Shown: positions 8,047 to 16,900, counted from the stretch's first letter. The stretch: DNA of 64,000 nucleotides from Marilutibacter chinensis (GCF_021725675.1 NZ_JAKJPO010000003.1:62001-126000); one strand, 5' to 3'. The notes: a model not told the origin generated them from the sequence alone. Made by a program: numbers and translations.

Positions 8047-8739
8047 ATGCCTGCCGACCCGGTCGCCCATCTCACCGCGCTCCGTCGCACCCACAGCCCG
8101 CTGACTCCGGATGCCGCCACGATCGAGCGGTTCCTGGTCCACTGTCATCGCCGTCGCTACCCGTCACGGACCGACGTGTTCCGCCCCGGCGATCCGGCCA
8201 GCACGCTCTACTACATCATTTCCGGCTCGGTCAGCATCATCACCGAGGAGGACGACGGTCGCGAGCTGGTGCTCGGCTACTTCGGCCCCGGCGAGTTCGT
8301 CGGCGAGCTGGGCCTGTTCATCGAGAGCGAGCAGCGCGAGGTGATCCTGCGCACGCGCACCGCGTGCGAGCTGGCCGAGATCGGCCACGACCGCTTCTAC
8401 GACCTGCTGATGACCCGGCTGGCCGCCGACGCACCGAAGCTGTTGTACGCGATCGGTGCGCAGATCTCGCGGCGCCTGCTCGACACCAGCCGCAAGGCCG
8501 GCCGCCTGGCCTTCCTCGACGTCACCGACCGCATCGTGCGCGCCCTGCACGACCTGGCCAGGGAGCCGGAGGCGATGAGCCATCCCGACGGCACCCAGCT
8601 GCGCGTGTCGCGCCAGGAGCTGTCGCGCCTGGTCGGCTGCTCGCGGGAGATGGCCGGCCGCGTGCTCAAGAAGCTGCAGGCCGACGGCAAGCTGCACGCC
8701 CGCGGCAAGACCGTGGTGCTGTACGGCACCCGCGGCTGA
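8047..8739 (+). CDS. clp: CRP-like transcriptional regulator Clp
   Basis: Global regulator of the CRP/FNR family. In Xanthomonas, Clp controls secreted enzymes and surface polysaccharide and is inhibited by cyclic-di-GMP rather than activated by cAMP (established knowledge). The 230-residue protein has the cyclic-nucleotide-binding fold at about residues 30-140, with GYFGPGEFVGELGLF in the phosphate-binding-cassette position, and a helix-turn-helix near the C-terminus (VSRQELSRLVGCSREMAGRVLKKL). The 250-base upstream gap contains no recognisable gene. It probably influences the secreted nuclease and peptidase genes of this window, which is inference. Confidence 0.93.
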   Translation: MPADPVAHLTALRRTHSPLTPDAATIERFLVHCHRRRYPSRTDVFRPGDPASTLYYIISGSVSIITEEDDGRELVLGYFGPGEFVGELGLFIESEQREVILRTRTACELAEIGHDRFYDLLMTRLAADAPKLLYAIGAQISRRLLDTSRKAGRLAFLDVTDRIVRALHDLAREPEAMSHPDGTQLRVSRQELSRLVGCSREMAGRVLKKLQADGKLHARGKTVVLYGTRG

Positions 8740-8762
8740 GACTCATCGGCGATGCGAAGCAG

Positions 8763-8796
8763 AACGGGCGGCCTGGGTGGCCGCCCGTTTCGGTTT
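8763..8796 (+). terminator. Rho-independent terminator of clp
   Basis: AACGGGCGGCC and GGCCGCCCGTT pair perfectly around loop TGGGT, followed by TCGGTTTT. It starts 24 bases after the clp stop codon. Confidence 0.9.
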
Positions 8797-8797
8797 T

Positions 8798-8877
8798 GAG
8801 CCACGGATTCACACGGACAAGGCAAGAACCCGGTCTGCGGATGCCCTGTCCGTGTTCATCCGGGCAATCCGCGGCTC
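8798..8877. repeat. Imperfect inverted repeat next to the clp terminator
   Basis: GAGCCACGGATT...CACACGGACA (8798-8819) is matched in reverse by TGTCCGTG...AATCCGCGGCTC (8847-8877). The arms share about 20 bases with a small insertion in the right arm. It occupies the space between the convergent clp and HAD phosphatase genes and touches the latter's stop codon. No reading frame is associated with it. Confidence 0.6.
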
Positions 8878-9649
8878 ATGCCTTTTCCAGCCCCACCGGC
8901 TCGCCGGCCCGGCCGGGGCAGCCCCAGTTGAGGATCGGCGTGCCGGCCGGCAACAGGTTCCGGAACGTGGCGATCCGGCGCGCCTTCGGATTGACCACCA
9001 CCGGCTCGGCGGCGGCCATCAGCAGGGGCAGATCGGCAGTGCTGTCCGAGTAGGCCTTGTACACCGGGCCATCGAAGCCGGCCTCGCGCAGCATCGTCAT
9101 CTTCATCGCATGGTGGCAATGGCGGGTGGGTGCGATCCCGCCCAGATGCGGGCCGACCCGGGTGCCGACCACCGGCACGTCCTCGTGCGCGACGAAGGCC
9201 AGGATCGCCCGTGCCAGCTCCGGCGGCGCCCCGGTCGCGATCACCACCCTGTCGCCACGGGCACGATGGCCGTGCAGCACCTCCAGCGCGACCGGCAGCA
9301 GGCGCGCGCGGATCCGCTCGCGATGACCATCGACGTAGCGGTCGATCAGCGCGTCGAGGTCATGGCGGTCGTGCAGGCCGACGGTACCGGCCCAGACGAA
9401 GCCGGTGATGCCGAACCGCCGGGTCGGCAGCAGCGCGACCAGCGGGCCGAACAGCGGCGCGATCAGCAGGGCCAGCAGGATGCGCCAGGGGCTGCGTCCG
9501 ATCAGCCAGCGGAACAGGTGGCTGCCGGAATCGCCGTCGTAGAGCGTGTGATCGAAATCGAACACCACCAGCGGCGCGCCGTCCCGGGCCGGCGGGTAAC
9601 CGCCACCGGCAACACCGTCGTCTACGCCGAGCCCGACGGCCGCACTCAT
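8876..9649 (-). CDS. HAD-family phosphatase (HAD-IB, SerB-like)
   Basis: A haloacid-dehalogenase-type hydrolase of 257 residues. Motif I is [15 protein letters not shown] with the Asp nucleophile at about residue 31, motif II is in [11 protein letters not shown], and motif III/IV is in [17 protein letters not shown] hydrophobic stretch at about residues 52-75 ([20 protein letters not shown]) may be membrane-associated or part of the cap. It overlaps the trpC stop by ATGA, so it should be translated with the trp genes. The substrate is unknown; a role in tryptophan synthesis is not implied by the family. Confidence 0.85.
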   Translation of the reverse strand: MSAAVGLGVDDGVAGGGYPPARDGAPLVVFDFDHTLYDGDSGSHLFRWLIGRSPWRILLALLIAPLFGPLVALLPTRRFGITGFVWAGTVGLHDRHDLDALIDRYVDGHRERIRARLLPVALEVLHGHRARGDRVVIATGAPPELARAILAFVAHEDVPVVGTRVGPHLGGIAPTRHCHHAMKMTMLREAGFDGPVYKAYSDSTADLPLLMAAAEPVVVNPKARRIATFRNLLPAGTPILNWGCPGRAGEPVGLEKA

Positions 9650-10437
9650 GCCGCGAACAGCCGCTGCAGGGCCGCGCCGGGGTCGCGCTCGCGCATGAAG
9701 CTCTCGCCGACCAGGAACGCGTCGACGCCGGCACCGCGCATGCGTGCGACGTCGGCCGGGGTCGCGATGCCGCTCTCGGTGACCAGGGTGCGGTCGGCCG
9801 GTACCGCCTGCTTCAGTTCCAGCGTGGTCTCCAGCGAGACCTCGAAGGTGCGCAGGTTGCGGTTGTTGACGCCGATCAGCTCGCAGTCGGTCTGCAGCGC
9901 GCGCTCGAGCTCGTCGATGTCGTGCACCTCGACCAGCACATCCATGCCCAGCTCGTGGGCGAGATTGGCCATCTCGATCATCGGCCCGTCCTCCAGCGCG
10001 GCGACGATCAGCAGGATCGCGTCGGCACCGATCATCCGCGCTTCGTAGACCTGGTAGGGATCGATGGTGAAATCCTTGCGCAGCACCGGCAACCCGCAGG
10101 CACCGCGAGCTTCGCCGAGGTAGAGATTGCTGCCCTGGAAGAAATCGACATCGGTCAGCACCGACAGGCAGGCCGCTCCGCCCGCCTCGTAGCTGCGCGC
10201 GATCTCGGCCGGATGGAAATCCGGGCGGATCAGGCCCTTGGACGGGCTGGCCTTCTTGACCTCGGCGATCACCGCCGGTTGCCCGGCCGCGATCCTTGCG
10301 CCGATCGCACTGACGAACCCGCGCGTCGCCGGCATCGACTCGGCGCGCGCACGGACCATTTCCAGCGGCCGCATCCGGCCGCGTTGTTGGATCTCCTCGA
10401 CCTTGCGGGCGAGGATGGTGTTGAGGATGTCGCTCAT
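9646..10437 (-). CDS. trpC: Indole-3-glycerol phosphate synthase
   Basis: Catalyses ring closure of carboxyphenylamino-deoxyribulose phosphate to indoleglycerol phosphate. The 263-residue protein is the monofunctional form, with no fused TrpF. The family motifs are present: [72 protein letters not shown] and [13 protein letters not shown]. Its start overlaps the ABM gene stop (ATGA at 10434-10437) and its stop overlaps the HAD gene start, so translation is probably coupled along the chain. Confidence 0.97.
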   Translation of the reverse strand: MSDILNTILARKVEEIQQRGRMRPLEMVRARAESMPATRGFVSAIGARIAAGQPAVIAEVKKASPSKGLIRPDFHPAEIARSYEAGGAACLSVLTDVDFFQGSNLYLGEARGACGLPVLRKDFTIDPYQVYEARMIGADAILLIVAALEDGPMIEMANLAHELGMDVLVEVHDIDELERALQTDCELIGVNNRNLRTFEVSLETTLELKQAVPADRTLVTESGIATPADVARMRGAGVDAFLVGESFMRERDPGAALQRLFAA

Positions 10438-10781
10438 GCGTGCTGTTTCTTTCCGTAGGCGCGTTCCACCCGGGCCACGCGCAGTTCGAAGTGTCGGTAC
10501 CAGTGCTCGCGCCCGTGGGCACGGGTCGCGGCATGTTCGGCATGGCGCTTCCAGGCGCGGATCGCGTCCTCGTCGACCCAGTAGCTGACGGTGATGCCGA
10601 ACCCGTCTGCGCCGCGGGTGGACTCGACGCCGAGGAAGCCGGGTTGCTGCCGGGCCAGCTCGACCATGCGATCGGCGGCTCGGCCGTAGCCCTCGTCGTC
10701 TCCCCCGCTGCGACGGGAACTGAAGATCACCGCGTAATACGGCGGCTCGGGCAGGCGGGCGAAGGTGTCGTCGTCGCTCAT
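10434..10781 (-). CDS. Antibiotic biosynthesis monooxygenase (ABM) domain protein
   Basis: A small cytoplasmic protein of 115 residues with a ferredoxin-like ABM fold: [26 protein letters not shown], then [39 protein letters not shown], the Trp/His-rich pattern of this family. ABM members range from true monooxygenases to heme or small-molecule binders; the role here is unknown. It is inserted between trpD (13-base gap) and trpC (ATGA overlap), so it is part of the trp transcript. I chose ATG 10781; ATG 10808 would overlap trpD. Confidence 0.85.
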   Translation of the reverse strand: MSDDDTFARLPEPPYYAVIFSSRRSGGDDEGYGRAADRMVELARQQPGFLGVESTRGADGFGITVSYWVDEDAIRAWKRHAEHAATRAHGREHWYRHFELRVARVERAYGKKQHA

Positions 10782-10794
10782 GTCCGGTTCCGGG

Positions 10795-11838
10795 TCAGGC
10801 CGGCGCAAGCGCGCCGAGTTCGCGGGTCAGCGCGACGAATTCCTCGAGCTTGGCCTTCGCCGCGCCCGACGCCATCGCCTCGCGCGCGCGCGCGATGCCC
10901 TCGGCGATGCTGTCGGCGACGCCGGCCACGTACAACGCGGCGCCGGCGTTCATCGCGACGATCTCCAGCGGCAGGCCCGGCGCACCCGACAGCACGTCAA
11001 GCACGATGGCCCTGGACTCCAGCGCGTCGCCGACCTGCAGGTTGCGGGTCGCCGCCATCGCGATGCCGAAATCCTCCGGATGCACCTCGTACTCGCGGAC
11101 CTCGCCGTCGCGCAGTTCGCCGACCAGGGTCGCGGCCCCCAGCGACAGTTCGTCGAGGCCGTCGCGTCCCCACACCACCAACGCGCGCTGCGCGCCCAGC
11201 TTGCGCAGCACGCGCACCTGGATGCCGACCAGGTCGGGGTGGAACACCCCCATCAGGATGCTCGGCGCGCCGGCCGGGTTGGTCAGCGGGCCGAGGATGT
11301 TGAACAGGGTGCGCACGCCCATCTCGCGGCGCACCGGCGCGACCACCTTCATCGCCGGGTGGTGCACCGGCGCGAACATGAAGCCGATCCCGCAGCGATC
11401 GATGCAGCGGGCGACCTGCTCCGGCTGCAGCTCGATGCAGGCGCCCAGCGCTTCCAGCACGTCGGCACTGCCGGACTTCGACGACACGCTGCGGTTGCCG
11501 TGCTTGGCGACCTTGGCGCCGGCCGCGGCGACCACGAACATGCTCGCGGTGGAGATGTTGAAGGTGTGCGCGCCGTCGCCGCCGGTGCCGACGATGTCGA
11601 CCAGTCCGCGGCGGTCGGCGACCTCGACGGGACGCGCGAACTCGCGCAGCACCGTCGCCGCACCGGCGATCTCGCCGACGGTTTCCTTCTTCACCCTCAA
11701 GCCGGTCAGGATCGCCGCGGTCATGGTCGGGGTGACCTCGCCACGCATGACCTGGCGCATCAGCTCGACCATCTCGTCATGGAAGATCTCACGGTGCTCG
11801 ATGGTGCGTTGCAGGGCTTCCTGCGCGGTGATCGGCAT
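10795..11838 (-). CDS. trpD: Anthranilate phosphoribosyltransferase
   Basis: Joins anthranilate to phosphoribosyl pyrophosphate in tryptophan synthesis. 347 residues. Visible motifs are the PRPP-binding [18 protein letters not shown], the [21 protein letters not shown] stretch split around residue 115, and [10 protein letters not shown]. The chosen start [10 protein letters not shown] at 11838 is the family's usual one. It lies 90 bases downstream of trpG. Confidence 0.97.
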   Translation of the reverse strand: MPITAQEALQRTIEHREIFHDEMVELMRQVMRGEVTPTMTAAILTGLRVKKETVGEIAGAATVLREFARPVEVADRRGLVDIVGTGGDGAHTFNISTASMFVVAAAGAKVAKHGNRSVSSKSGSADVLEALGACIELQPEQVARCIDRCGIGFMFAPVHHPAMKVVAPVRREMGVRTLFNILGPLTNPAGAPSILMGVFHPDLVGIQVRVLRKLGAQRALVVWGRDGLDELSLGAATLVGELRDGEVREYEVHPEDFGIAMAATRNLQVGDALESRAIVLDVLSGAPGLPLEIVAMNAGAALYVAGVADSIAEGIARAREAMASGAAKAKLEEFVALTRELGALAPA

Positions 11839-11928
11839 TGGGTGGACTCCGTGTTCGCTCAATGGGGAGGACGGCGGCCGGCCGGGCCGGGACCGCGCCA
11901 ATGGTAGACGGCCCGCGGACGGCGCCGC

Positions 11929-12561
11929 TCAGCCGGCCCCGGGCCGCTCGAGAAAATTCCTCAGCAGCGCGTGGCCGTGCTCGGTCAGGATCGACTCGGG
12001 ATGGAACTGCACGCCCTCGACCGGATGCTCGCGGTGGCGCAGGCCCATGATTTCGTCGAACGCGGGCGCATCGACCTGCCCGGCCGCCGGACCTCTGCCC
12101 TCGTCGGCAGGCCCGGTCTCGGTCCAGGCGGTGATTTCCAGGCAGTCGGGCAGGCTGTCGCGCTCGACGACCAGCGAGTGATAGCGGGTCGCTTCGTAGC
12201 GGTCGGGCAACCCGGCGAACACGCCCTCGCCGCGGTGACGGATGCGCGAGGTCTTGCCGTGCATGATCCGCCGGGCCCGCACCACCCGTCCGCCATAGGC
12301 CTGGCCGAGGCTCTGGTGGCCGAGACAGACACCGAAGATCGGCACGTGCGCGCCGAGTGCGCGGATGACCTCGACCGACACGCCCGCTTCGTTCGGCGTA
12401 CAGGGGCCCGGCGAGATCACGATCCGCTGCGGCGCCAGCGCCCGGATCTGCGCGACATCGAGCTCGTCGTTGCGCACCACCTTCACTTCGGCACCCAGCA
12501 TCTGCAGGTACTGCACGAGATTCCAGGTGAAGCTGTCGTAGTTGTCGATCATCAGCAGCAT
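11929..12561 (-). CDS. trpG: Anthranilate synthase glutamine amidotransferase component
   Basis: Supplies ammonia from glutamine to TrpE for anthranilate synthesis. The 210-residue class I amidotransferase starts [19 protein letters not shown] and has the oxyanion/nucleophile block [16 protein letters not shown] (Cys) and [10 protein letters not shown] (catalytic His and Glu). A Gly-rich insertion ([15 protein letters not shown]) lies before the C-terminal block. trpE is not adjacent; it lies about 1.3 kb upstream beyond an unrelated gene. A Trp-codon leader frame at 12745-12804 precedes this gene on the same strand. Confidence 0.97.
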   Translation of the reverse strand: MLLMIDNYDSFTWNLVQYLQMLGAEVKVVRNDELDVAQIRALAPQRIVISPGPCTPNEAGVSVEVIRALGAHVPIFGVCLGHQSLGQAYGGRVVRARRIMHGKTSRIRHRGEGVFAGLPDRYEATRYHSLVVERDSLPDCLEITAWTETGPADEGRGPAAGQVDAPAFDEIMGLRHREHPVEGVQFHPESILTEHGHALLRNFLERPGAG

Positions 12562-12744
12562 CGGGGCCGGCTCATTGCGGATGGAGGAACGAACACGCGC
12601 TCCCGCGCGCCGGCCACCTGGAGCGGCGGACGGCAGGATCGGAAAACGCGGGGTGAGGCAGGAGGCGGGCTGGACCCGATCCGGGTCGGTACGCTGTGGT
12701 CACGCGAAGGCTCTCTCGGGAAGGCAGGCGGTGTCGGGCGGCGC

Positions 12745-12804
12745 TCAGCGCCACCATCGCCCATCCATGCCGGTTGCCGGAGCCGGGGTCGCGTACGTGA
12801 TCAT
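12745..12804 (-). CDS. Candidate trp leader peptide of trpG-trpD-trpC
   Basis: A 19-codon frame reading MITYATPAPATGMDGRWWR and stop. It ends with two adjacent Trp codons, Arg and TGA, the hallmark of a trp attenuator leader. The Trp codons lie in the 5' arm of a hairpin (12755-12748 with 12744-12737; 8 bp including one G-U) whose three-base loop is the TGA stop itself. No Shine-Dalgarno sequence is visible; the ATG begins only 7 bases after a TAAAGT box, so the transcript may be leaderless. A clear terminator with T-run was not found in the 183 bases before trpG; GACCCG/CGGGTC (12673-12687) is one possible stem. Attenuation is inferred. Confidence 0.55.
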   Translation of the reverse strand: MITYATPAPATGMDGRWWR

Positions 12805-12806
12805 GG

Positions 12807-12821
12807 CCGCTACTTTAGCCG
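12807..12821 (-). promoter_or_regulatory. Promoter-like palindrome upstream of the trpG leader
   Basis: On the minus strand this reads CGGCTAAAGTAGCGG, an inverted repeat with one mismatch around AAG. It contains TAAAGT, a plausible -10 hexamer, and the leader ATG starts 7 bases later. The same 15-mer, with perfect symmetry, precedes the trpE leader at 15459-15473. No good -35 is visible at 17 bases. It may be a promoter, an operator, or both. Confidence 0.5.
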
Positions 12822-12879
12822 CTGGACGCGCGGGACGCGACCATCGGCGGCGGCTTCGTGCCGGCGCCGTGCGGCCGCC

Positions 12880-13581
12880 TCAGGCCGAACCGGCCCCCCG
12901 ACGCAGCGGCACCGGCGCGGTCGCGATGCGCCGCTTCAGGTCCTCCATCGAGCCGGGCATCACGACCAGATAGGCCAACAGCTGCTCGGCCAGCTCCAGC
13001 ATCAGGTCGACGGTGACCTTGTCGATCGCGGCCTCGTCCTCGAACTGCCGCCCGAAGGTGCCGGTCGGCGCCATCAGCTCGGCGATGTCCTGCAACGGCC
13101 TGGACAGGTCGAGCCGACGCGGCAGTGCATCCAGCCGTTGCGACAGCGACTGGTCGCGCTGGTCCTCGCCCAGCAACTGCACGGTCAGGCCGGCGATCAG
13201 GTGCCGCACCATCAGCGCGGACGCGCCCCATTCGGCGTGGTTGTACAGTTTCAGCGCGGAATCGTAGGTCCGCGCCAGCGGTCCCGACAGCGCCTGCAGG
13301 TAGGCCTGGCCCGGCATCGCCTCGCGGCCGCCCGGGGCCGGATGGCAATACAGCCCGTCCGGCTTGCGGGTGCCGTCAGGCTGCAGCAGCTGCACGAACA
13401 GCACCACGCCTTCGCAACGCGAGCAGGCCAGCTCGCTGGCGGCGACCTGCTGACCGTGTTCCTGCCAGCTGCGCGCCTCGAGGATCGCCGGCCGGTCGCA
13501 GTGGGGACACAGCAGCTCCACCGTACGGGGAAAGGTATTGGAGAAGCGGGTTTGTACGAATCGGTCTTCGACAGGCTGCAT
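12880..13581 (-). CDS. Unknown protein with N-terminal zinc-ribbon-like cysteines and helical C-terminus
   Basis: A 233-residue protein that I do not firmly recognise; it resembles DUF4145-type proteins. Near the N-terminus two Cys pairs (LLCPHCDRP and ACSRCEG) could bind zinc. The C-terminal half (YDSALKLYNHAEWGASALMVRHLIAGLTVQLLG onward, read in parts) is helical and resembles DUF4145. No signal peptide or membrane segment. The start is secure: AGGAGGT lies 7 bases before ATG 13581. It sits between trpE and the trpG leader on the same strand but has no evident link to tryptophan. Confidence 0.6.
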   Translation of the reverse strand: MQPVEDRFVQTRFSNTFPRTVELLCPHCDRPAILEARSWQEHGQQVAASELACSRCEGVVLFVQLLQPDGTRKPDGLYCHPAPGGREAMPGQAYLQALSGPLARTYDSALKLYNHAEWGASALMVRHLIAGLTVQLLGEDQRDQSLSQRLDALPRRLDLSRPLQDIAELMAPTGTFGRQFEDEAAIDKVTVDLMLELAEQLLAYLVVMPGSMEDLKRRIATAPVPLRRGAGSA

Positions 13582-13849
13582 CGCCGTCACCTCCTGGCCG
13601 TAAATTCGCATGCCCCCTGGGGCAGTGCGCCCCGGCACCTACTCAACACTGCCACTTGTGAAGGAAACGTTGGCTACGCAGCGAAAAGGCCGCTGAACGG
13701 GGCCGCGGCCATCACCCGGATCGCCAATCTGCAGCGACCCTCACGGTTCGCCCGCGGCGATGAGATGCGCGCCGGGGCAACACCCGGCGCTCGTTCGGCT
13801 CGGAGGACCACAAGCCGAGCGGACATCCTCCCCGCATCGAGACCGCCGG

Positions 13850-15349
13850 TCACAACCCGCGCGCGGCCTCGGCGACCGCCCGGAACAGCGCGCGCCCCTT
13901 GTTCATCGTCTCGTCCCATTCGGTCGCGGGGTCGGAGTCGTAGACGATGCCGGCACCCGCCTGCACGAACAGGCGGCCGTCCTGGATGACCGCGGTACGG
14001 ATGGCGATCGCGGTGTCGGCGTCGCCGTGCCAGCCGATGTAGCCGACCGCACCGGAGTAGATGTTGCGGCGGATCGGCTCCAGCTCGCGGATGATCTCCA
14101 ACGCACGGATCTTCGGCGCGCCGCTGACGGTACCGGCCGGGAAGGTCGCGCGCAGCACGTCGGCGTAGCTCATGCCGGCCTTCAGCCTGCCGGTCACCTC
14201 GCTGACGATGTGCATCACGTGGCTGTAGCGCTCGATCGTGAACTGCTCGCCCATCTGCACCGTTCCCGGCTCGGACACCCGGCCGGTGTCGTTGCGGCCG
14301 AGATCGATCAGCATCAGGTGCTCGGCACGTTCCTTCGGGTCGGCGAGCAGCTCGGCTTCGAGTGCGTCGTCCTCTTCCGCGGTCGCGCCGCGCGGGCGGG
14401 TGCCGGCGATCGGGCGCACGGTGACGGTGCCTTCCTGCAGCCGCACCAGGATCTCGGGCGAGGAACCGACCACCTGCATGTCCCCGACATCGAGGAAGTA
14501 CATGTAGGGCGATGGATTGAGCGCACGCAGCGCGCGGTAGACGTCGACCGGCCGCGCCTTGAACGGCACCGACAGCCGCTGGCTGAGCACGACCTGGAAG
14601 ATGTCGCCGGCACGGATGTATTCCTTCGACTTCTCGACCGCGGCGATGAAGCCTTCGCGGGTGAAGCCGGAGACGAAATCGGCCTCGTCCAGCCCGTTCG
14701 GATCCAGCGTCTCGGGATAGCTGGTGCCGCCGTGCCGGAGCCGGTGCACGAGCTGGTCGAGCCGGCGCGACGCCTTCGAGTACGCCTGCGGTTCGCGAGG
14801 GTCTGCGTGGACGATCAGGTACAGCCGTCCGCGCAGGTTGTCGAACACCGCCAGCTCCTCGCTGAGCATCAGCAGGATGTCGGGCGTGCCGAGCTGGTCC
14901 TCCTTGTCGCTGCCGGCCAGACGCGGTTCGATGTAGCCGATGCACTCGAAGCCGAACCAGCCGACCAGGCCGCCGGCGAATCCCGGCAGGCCCTCTATCC
15001 TGGGAACCGAATGCTCGCTGCGCAGGCGCTCGACCTCGGCGAACGGATCCTCGACCTGGCGGTGTTCGACCAGTTCGCCGTGCTCGGTCACGAACAGGCT
15101 GTGGCCGGCGAACGCGTACACCCGGCGCGCCGGAAGCCCGATGATGGAGTAGCGGCCGAAGCGCTCGCCGCCCTCGACCGACTCGAACAGATAGGTGTGC
15201 GGACCATCGGCCAGCTTCAGATAGACCGACAGCGGCGTGTCGAGGTCGGAGAACACCTCGCGGACCACCGGGATGCGGGTGTGGCCCTCCGCGGCGAGCT
15301 GCTGGAAACGTTCAGGCGACGGTGTGGCGGTACGGGCAGGATGATTCAC
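13850..15349 (-). CDS. trpE: Anthranilate synthase component I
   Basis: Converts chorismate to anthranilate, the first committed step of tryptophan synthesis. 499 residues. The N-terminal regulatory part has the feedback site YLFESVEGGERFGRYSIIG; the catalytic part has PIAGTRPRGATAEED, LIDLGRNDTGRVSEPGTV and GTVSGAPKIRALEII. The start is GTG 15349, which has GAGGA at 15358-15362. An upstream frame to 15424 has no family similarity. A leader frame with two Trp codons (15312-15455) overlaps this start in another frame. The gene is separated from trpG, as is usual in this family. Confidence 0.97.
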   Translation of the reverse strand: MNHPARTATPSPERFQQLAAEGHTRIPVVREVFSDLDTPLSVYLKLADGPHTYLFESVEGGERFGRYSIIGLPARRVYAFAGHSLFVTEHGELVEHRQVEDPFAEVERLRSEHSVPRIEGLPGFAGGLVGWFGFECIGYIEPRLAGSDKEDQLGTPDILLMLSEELAVFDNLRGRLYLIVHADPREPQAYSKASRRLDQLVHRLRHGGTSYPETLDPNGLDEADFVSGFTREGFIAAVEKSKEYIRAGDIFQVVLSQRLSVPFKARPVDVYRALRALNPSPYMYFLDVGDMQVVGSSPEILVRLQEGTVTVRPIAGTRPRGATAEEDDALEAELLADPKERAEHLMLIDLGRNDTGRVSEPGTVQMGEQFTIERYSHVMHIVSEVTGRLKAGMSYADVLRATFPAGTVSGAPKIRALEIIRELEPIRRNIYSGAVGYIGWHGDADTAIAIRTAVIQDGRLFVQAGAGIVYDSDPATEWDETMNKGRALFRAVAEAARGL

Positions 15350-15455
15350 GCGGCGATTCCTCGGAGTGCGGCAGGGCGAGAGCGACAGCGGTCTGTGGCC
15401 GCCATCGCCAACCCGTGTCGCCACGGCAGGAATGCTGGATCGCCCGGATCTTCAT
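15312..15455 (-). CDS. Candidate trp leader frame overlapping the trpE start
   Basis: A 47-codon frame beginning MKIRAIQHSCRGDTGWRWR. Its Trp codons at 15408-15410 and 15402-15404 flank an Arg codon, close in position and context to the WW of the trpG leader. It reads across the trpE GTG start in a different frame and stops at 15312. GGCGAT within the Trp codons (15404-15409) is complementary to ATCGCC between the trpE Shine-Dalgarno and start (15352-15357), so a ribosome paused at the Trp codons could change access to trpE. The ATG lies 8 bases after TAAAGT, with no ribosome-binding site, suggesting a leaderless transcript. Function is inferred. Confidence 0.45.
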   Translation of the reverse strand: MKIRAIQHSCRGDTGWRWRPQTAVALALPHSEESPRESSCPYRHTVA

Positions 15456-15458
15456 CGG

Positions 15459-15473
15459 CGGCTACTTTAGCCG
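15459..15473 (-). promoter_or_regulatory. Promoter-like palindrome upstream of the trpE leader
   Basis: CGGCTA-AAG-TAGCCG is a perfect inverted repeat that includes a TAAAGT -10-like hexamer. It is nearly identical to 12807-12821 upstream of trpG and has almost the same spacing to its leader ATG. It does not contain the CTAG core arrangement of the E. coli TrpR operator. Confidence 0.5.
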
Positions 15474-15542
15474 ATTTGCGCGGTGCCGCTCAGCGCGCCG
15501 CCCGCCCGTCGCGGCACCGACGCCGACATGTTCCCATCGCCG

Positions 15543-16544
15543 CTACCGCGCATCCGTCCGGCCGAGCAGCGGGCAGTCCGGCGGCAGATGCATGTGCAGC
15601 CGCGCCGGCACGCATTCGATCCGGAACCTGCGCGCCCTCACCGGCTCGCCGTCCAGATTCAGGGTCATCGGCACGGCTGTCTCCATCCGCAGCCACGGCA
15701 GCCGCGCACGCACCGCGATACGGTCGCCTGCGGCCTCGCGCCCATCGGTCAGCAGCGAACGGGCCAGCGCGCCCAGTTCGCCCTCCAGCGGCGGGATCAC
15801 GGTCACGTCGAGCGCACCGTCGTCGACGCGGGCGTCGGGGCACAGCGGGTGGCCGCCGCCGGCCTGGCGTCCATTGCCGAGCCCGAGCACGATCAGATCG
15901 CCCGACCACTCGAACCCCGGCCCTTCGAAGCGGGCCGCGATCGGCTCGATGCGGTCCAGCCGCGCAATGCCGGTGACCAGGTAGGCCAGCCCGCCCAGCG
16001 CCTTCTTCAGCGTCTCGTCGGTCTGCACGGTGACCTCGGTACCGAAACCACCGCTGGCCACGTTCACGCACCAGTGGATGTCGCCGTCGGCCTCGATCCG
16101 CAACAGGTCGAGCGGGACCGCCGGCGCCGCACCGATCAGCCGCAGCGCCTCCAGCGGGTCTAGCGGGACGCCGGCCGCGGTGGCGAAGTCGTTGGCGGTA
16201 CCCAACGGCAGCAGCGCCAGCGACGGCAATGCACCGGCATTGCGTTCATGCCGCGCCAGCGCCGTGGCGGTTTCGCTGAGGGTACCGTCGCCACCGGCCG
16301 CGATCACCGTGTCGATGCCGTCCTCGATCGCCCCGTCGACATGGCGGGCGGCATCGCCACCCTCCCAGGTCACCCGCACCGACAATTCGACTCCGCGCTC
16401 GCGCATCGCCATCACCGCCTCGCGCACGCCGTCGTCGGCAGCCCGCTTGCCGTGCAGGATCAGGCGCCAGCGCGCGGACGCGATGTCGACGTCCCGATCG
16501 GCAGCTGCGCCGGGTTCGGGCCTGGAAACGGAACCGCATGTCAT
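15543..16544 (-). CDS. yegS: YegS/DAGK-family lipid kinase
   Basis: A diacylglycerol-kinase-like enzyme that phosphorylates a membrane lipid (phosphatidylglycerol in E. coli YegS). 333 residues. The nucleotide-binding GGDGT motif is in [12 protein letters not shown], followed by [12 protein letters not shown] and the Gly/Asp-rich [12 protein letters not shown]; the C-terminal lobe has [25 protein letters not shown]. It has no membrane segment. Its 3' end faces the trpE promoter region 70 bases away on the same strand. The start at 16544 gives 27 residues before the conserved core; the first Met is not certain. Confidence 0.88.
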   Translation of the reverse strand: MTCGSVSRPEPGAAADRDVDIASARWRLILHGKRAADDGVREAVMAMRERGVELSVRVTWEGGDAARHVDGAIEDGIDTVIAAGGDGTLSETATALARHERNAGALPSLALLPLGTANDFATAAGVPLDPLEALRLIGAAPAVPLDLLRIEADGDIHWCVNVASGGFGTEVTVQTDETLKKALGGLAYLVTGIARLDRIEPIAARFEGPGFEWSGDLIVLGLGNGRQAGGGHPLCPDARVDDGALDVTVIPPLEGELGALARSLLTDGREAAGDRIAVRARLPWLRMETAVPMTLNLDGEPVRARRFRIECVPARLHMHLPPDCPLLGRTDAR

Positions 16545-16900
16545 CGGCCAAGCCTAAACCGACCTTTCGCGCCTGCCCGTGAACGCAGCCGCATCTTCGC
16601 CGCCGATTCCGCCCGGCGCGTCATCGTCCTGTCATCATCCAGGCGGAGCATGGGAGTCCATTCCCAAGGACGACGGGCGGAGGCAGGATCGCCTCCATAA
16701 TTTTCGCGCTGGCGCACGAAGCCCGGGTTTGCCGCGCAAGCCACGGCTCCCATCCTGCGCTGCCACACCCGCACCCGCGGTGCGAATCGCCCCCCGGCTC
16801 GGGGACATTTACCGGGGCATCGCCTGGCAAACCCCAGGACCCGCTACGCAGGTCCCAGGCCCGGCCAATGCGCCTCCACACGGCACCCGCGTGCGATGGG
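16545..16900 (-). other. Hairpin-rich intergenic region, no gene recognised
   Basis: A 356-base gap between rpe and yegS with no supported reading frame. It holds several perfect short stems: TGGGA/TCCCA (16651-16666), GGAGGC/GCCTCC (16679-16696, followed on the plus strand by ATAATTTT), CGCACC/GGTGCG (16770-16784), and GGACC/GGTCC (16837-16855). CCCCGG at 16792-16797 can pair with either CGGGG at 16800-16804 or CCGGGG at 16812-16817, and the latter also with CCCC at 16832-16835, so alternative folds are possible. I could not match it to any riboswitch class I know. Confidence 0.35.

Noticed and set aside
12568..12640. A terminator with T-run in front of trpG
   Set aside because: The only T-run in the leader (TTTT at about 12641-12644 on the minus strand) has no adjacent GC stem that pairs well, so I do not list a terminator.
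16545..16900. A known riboswitch (cobalamin, glycine, TPP, SAM)
   Set aside because: None of the conserved boxes I know for these classes could be found; only generic stems are visible.
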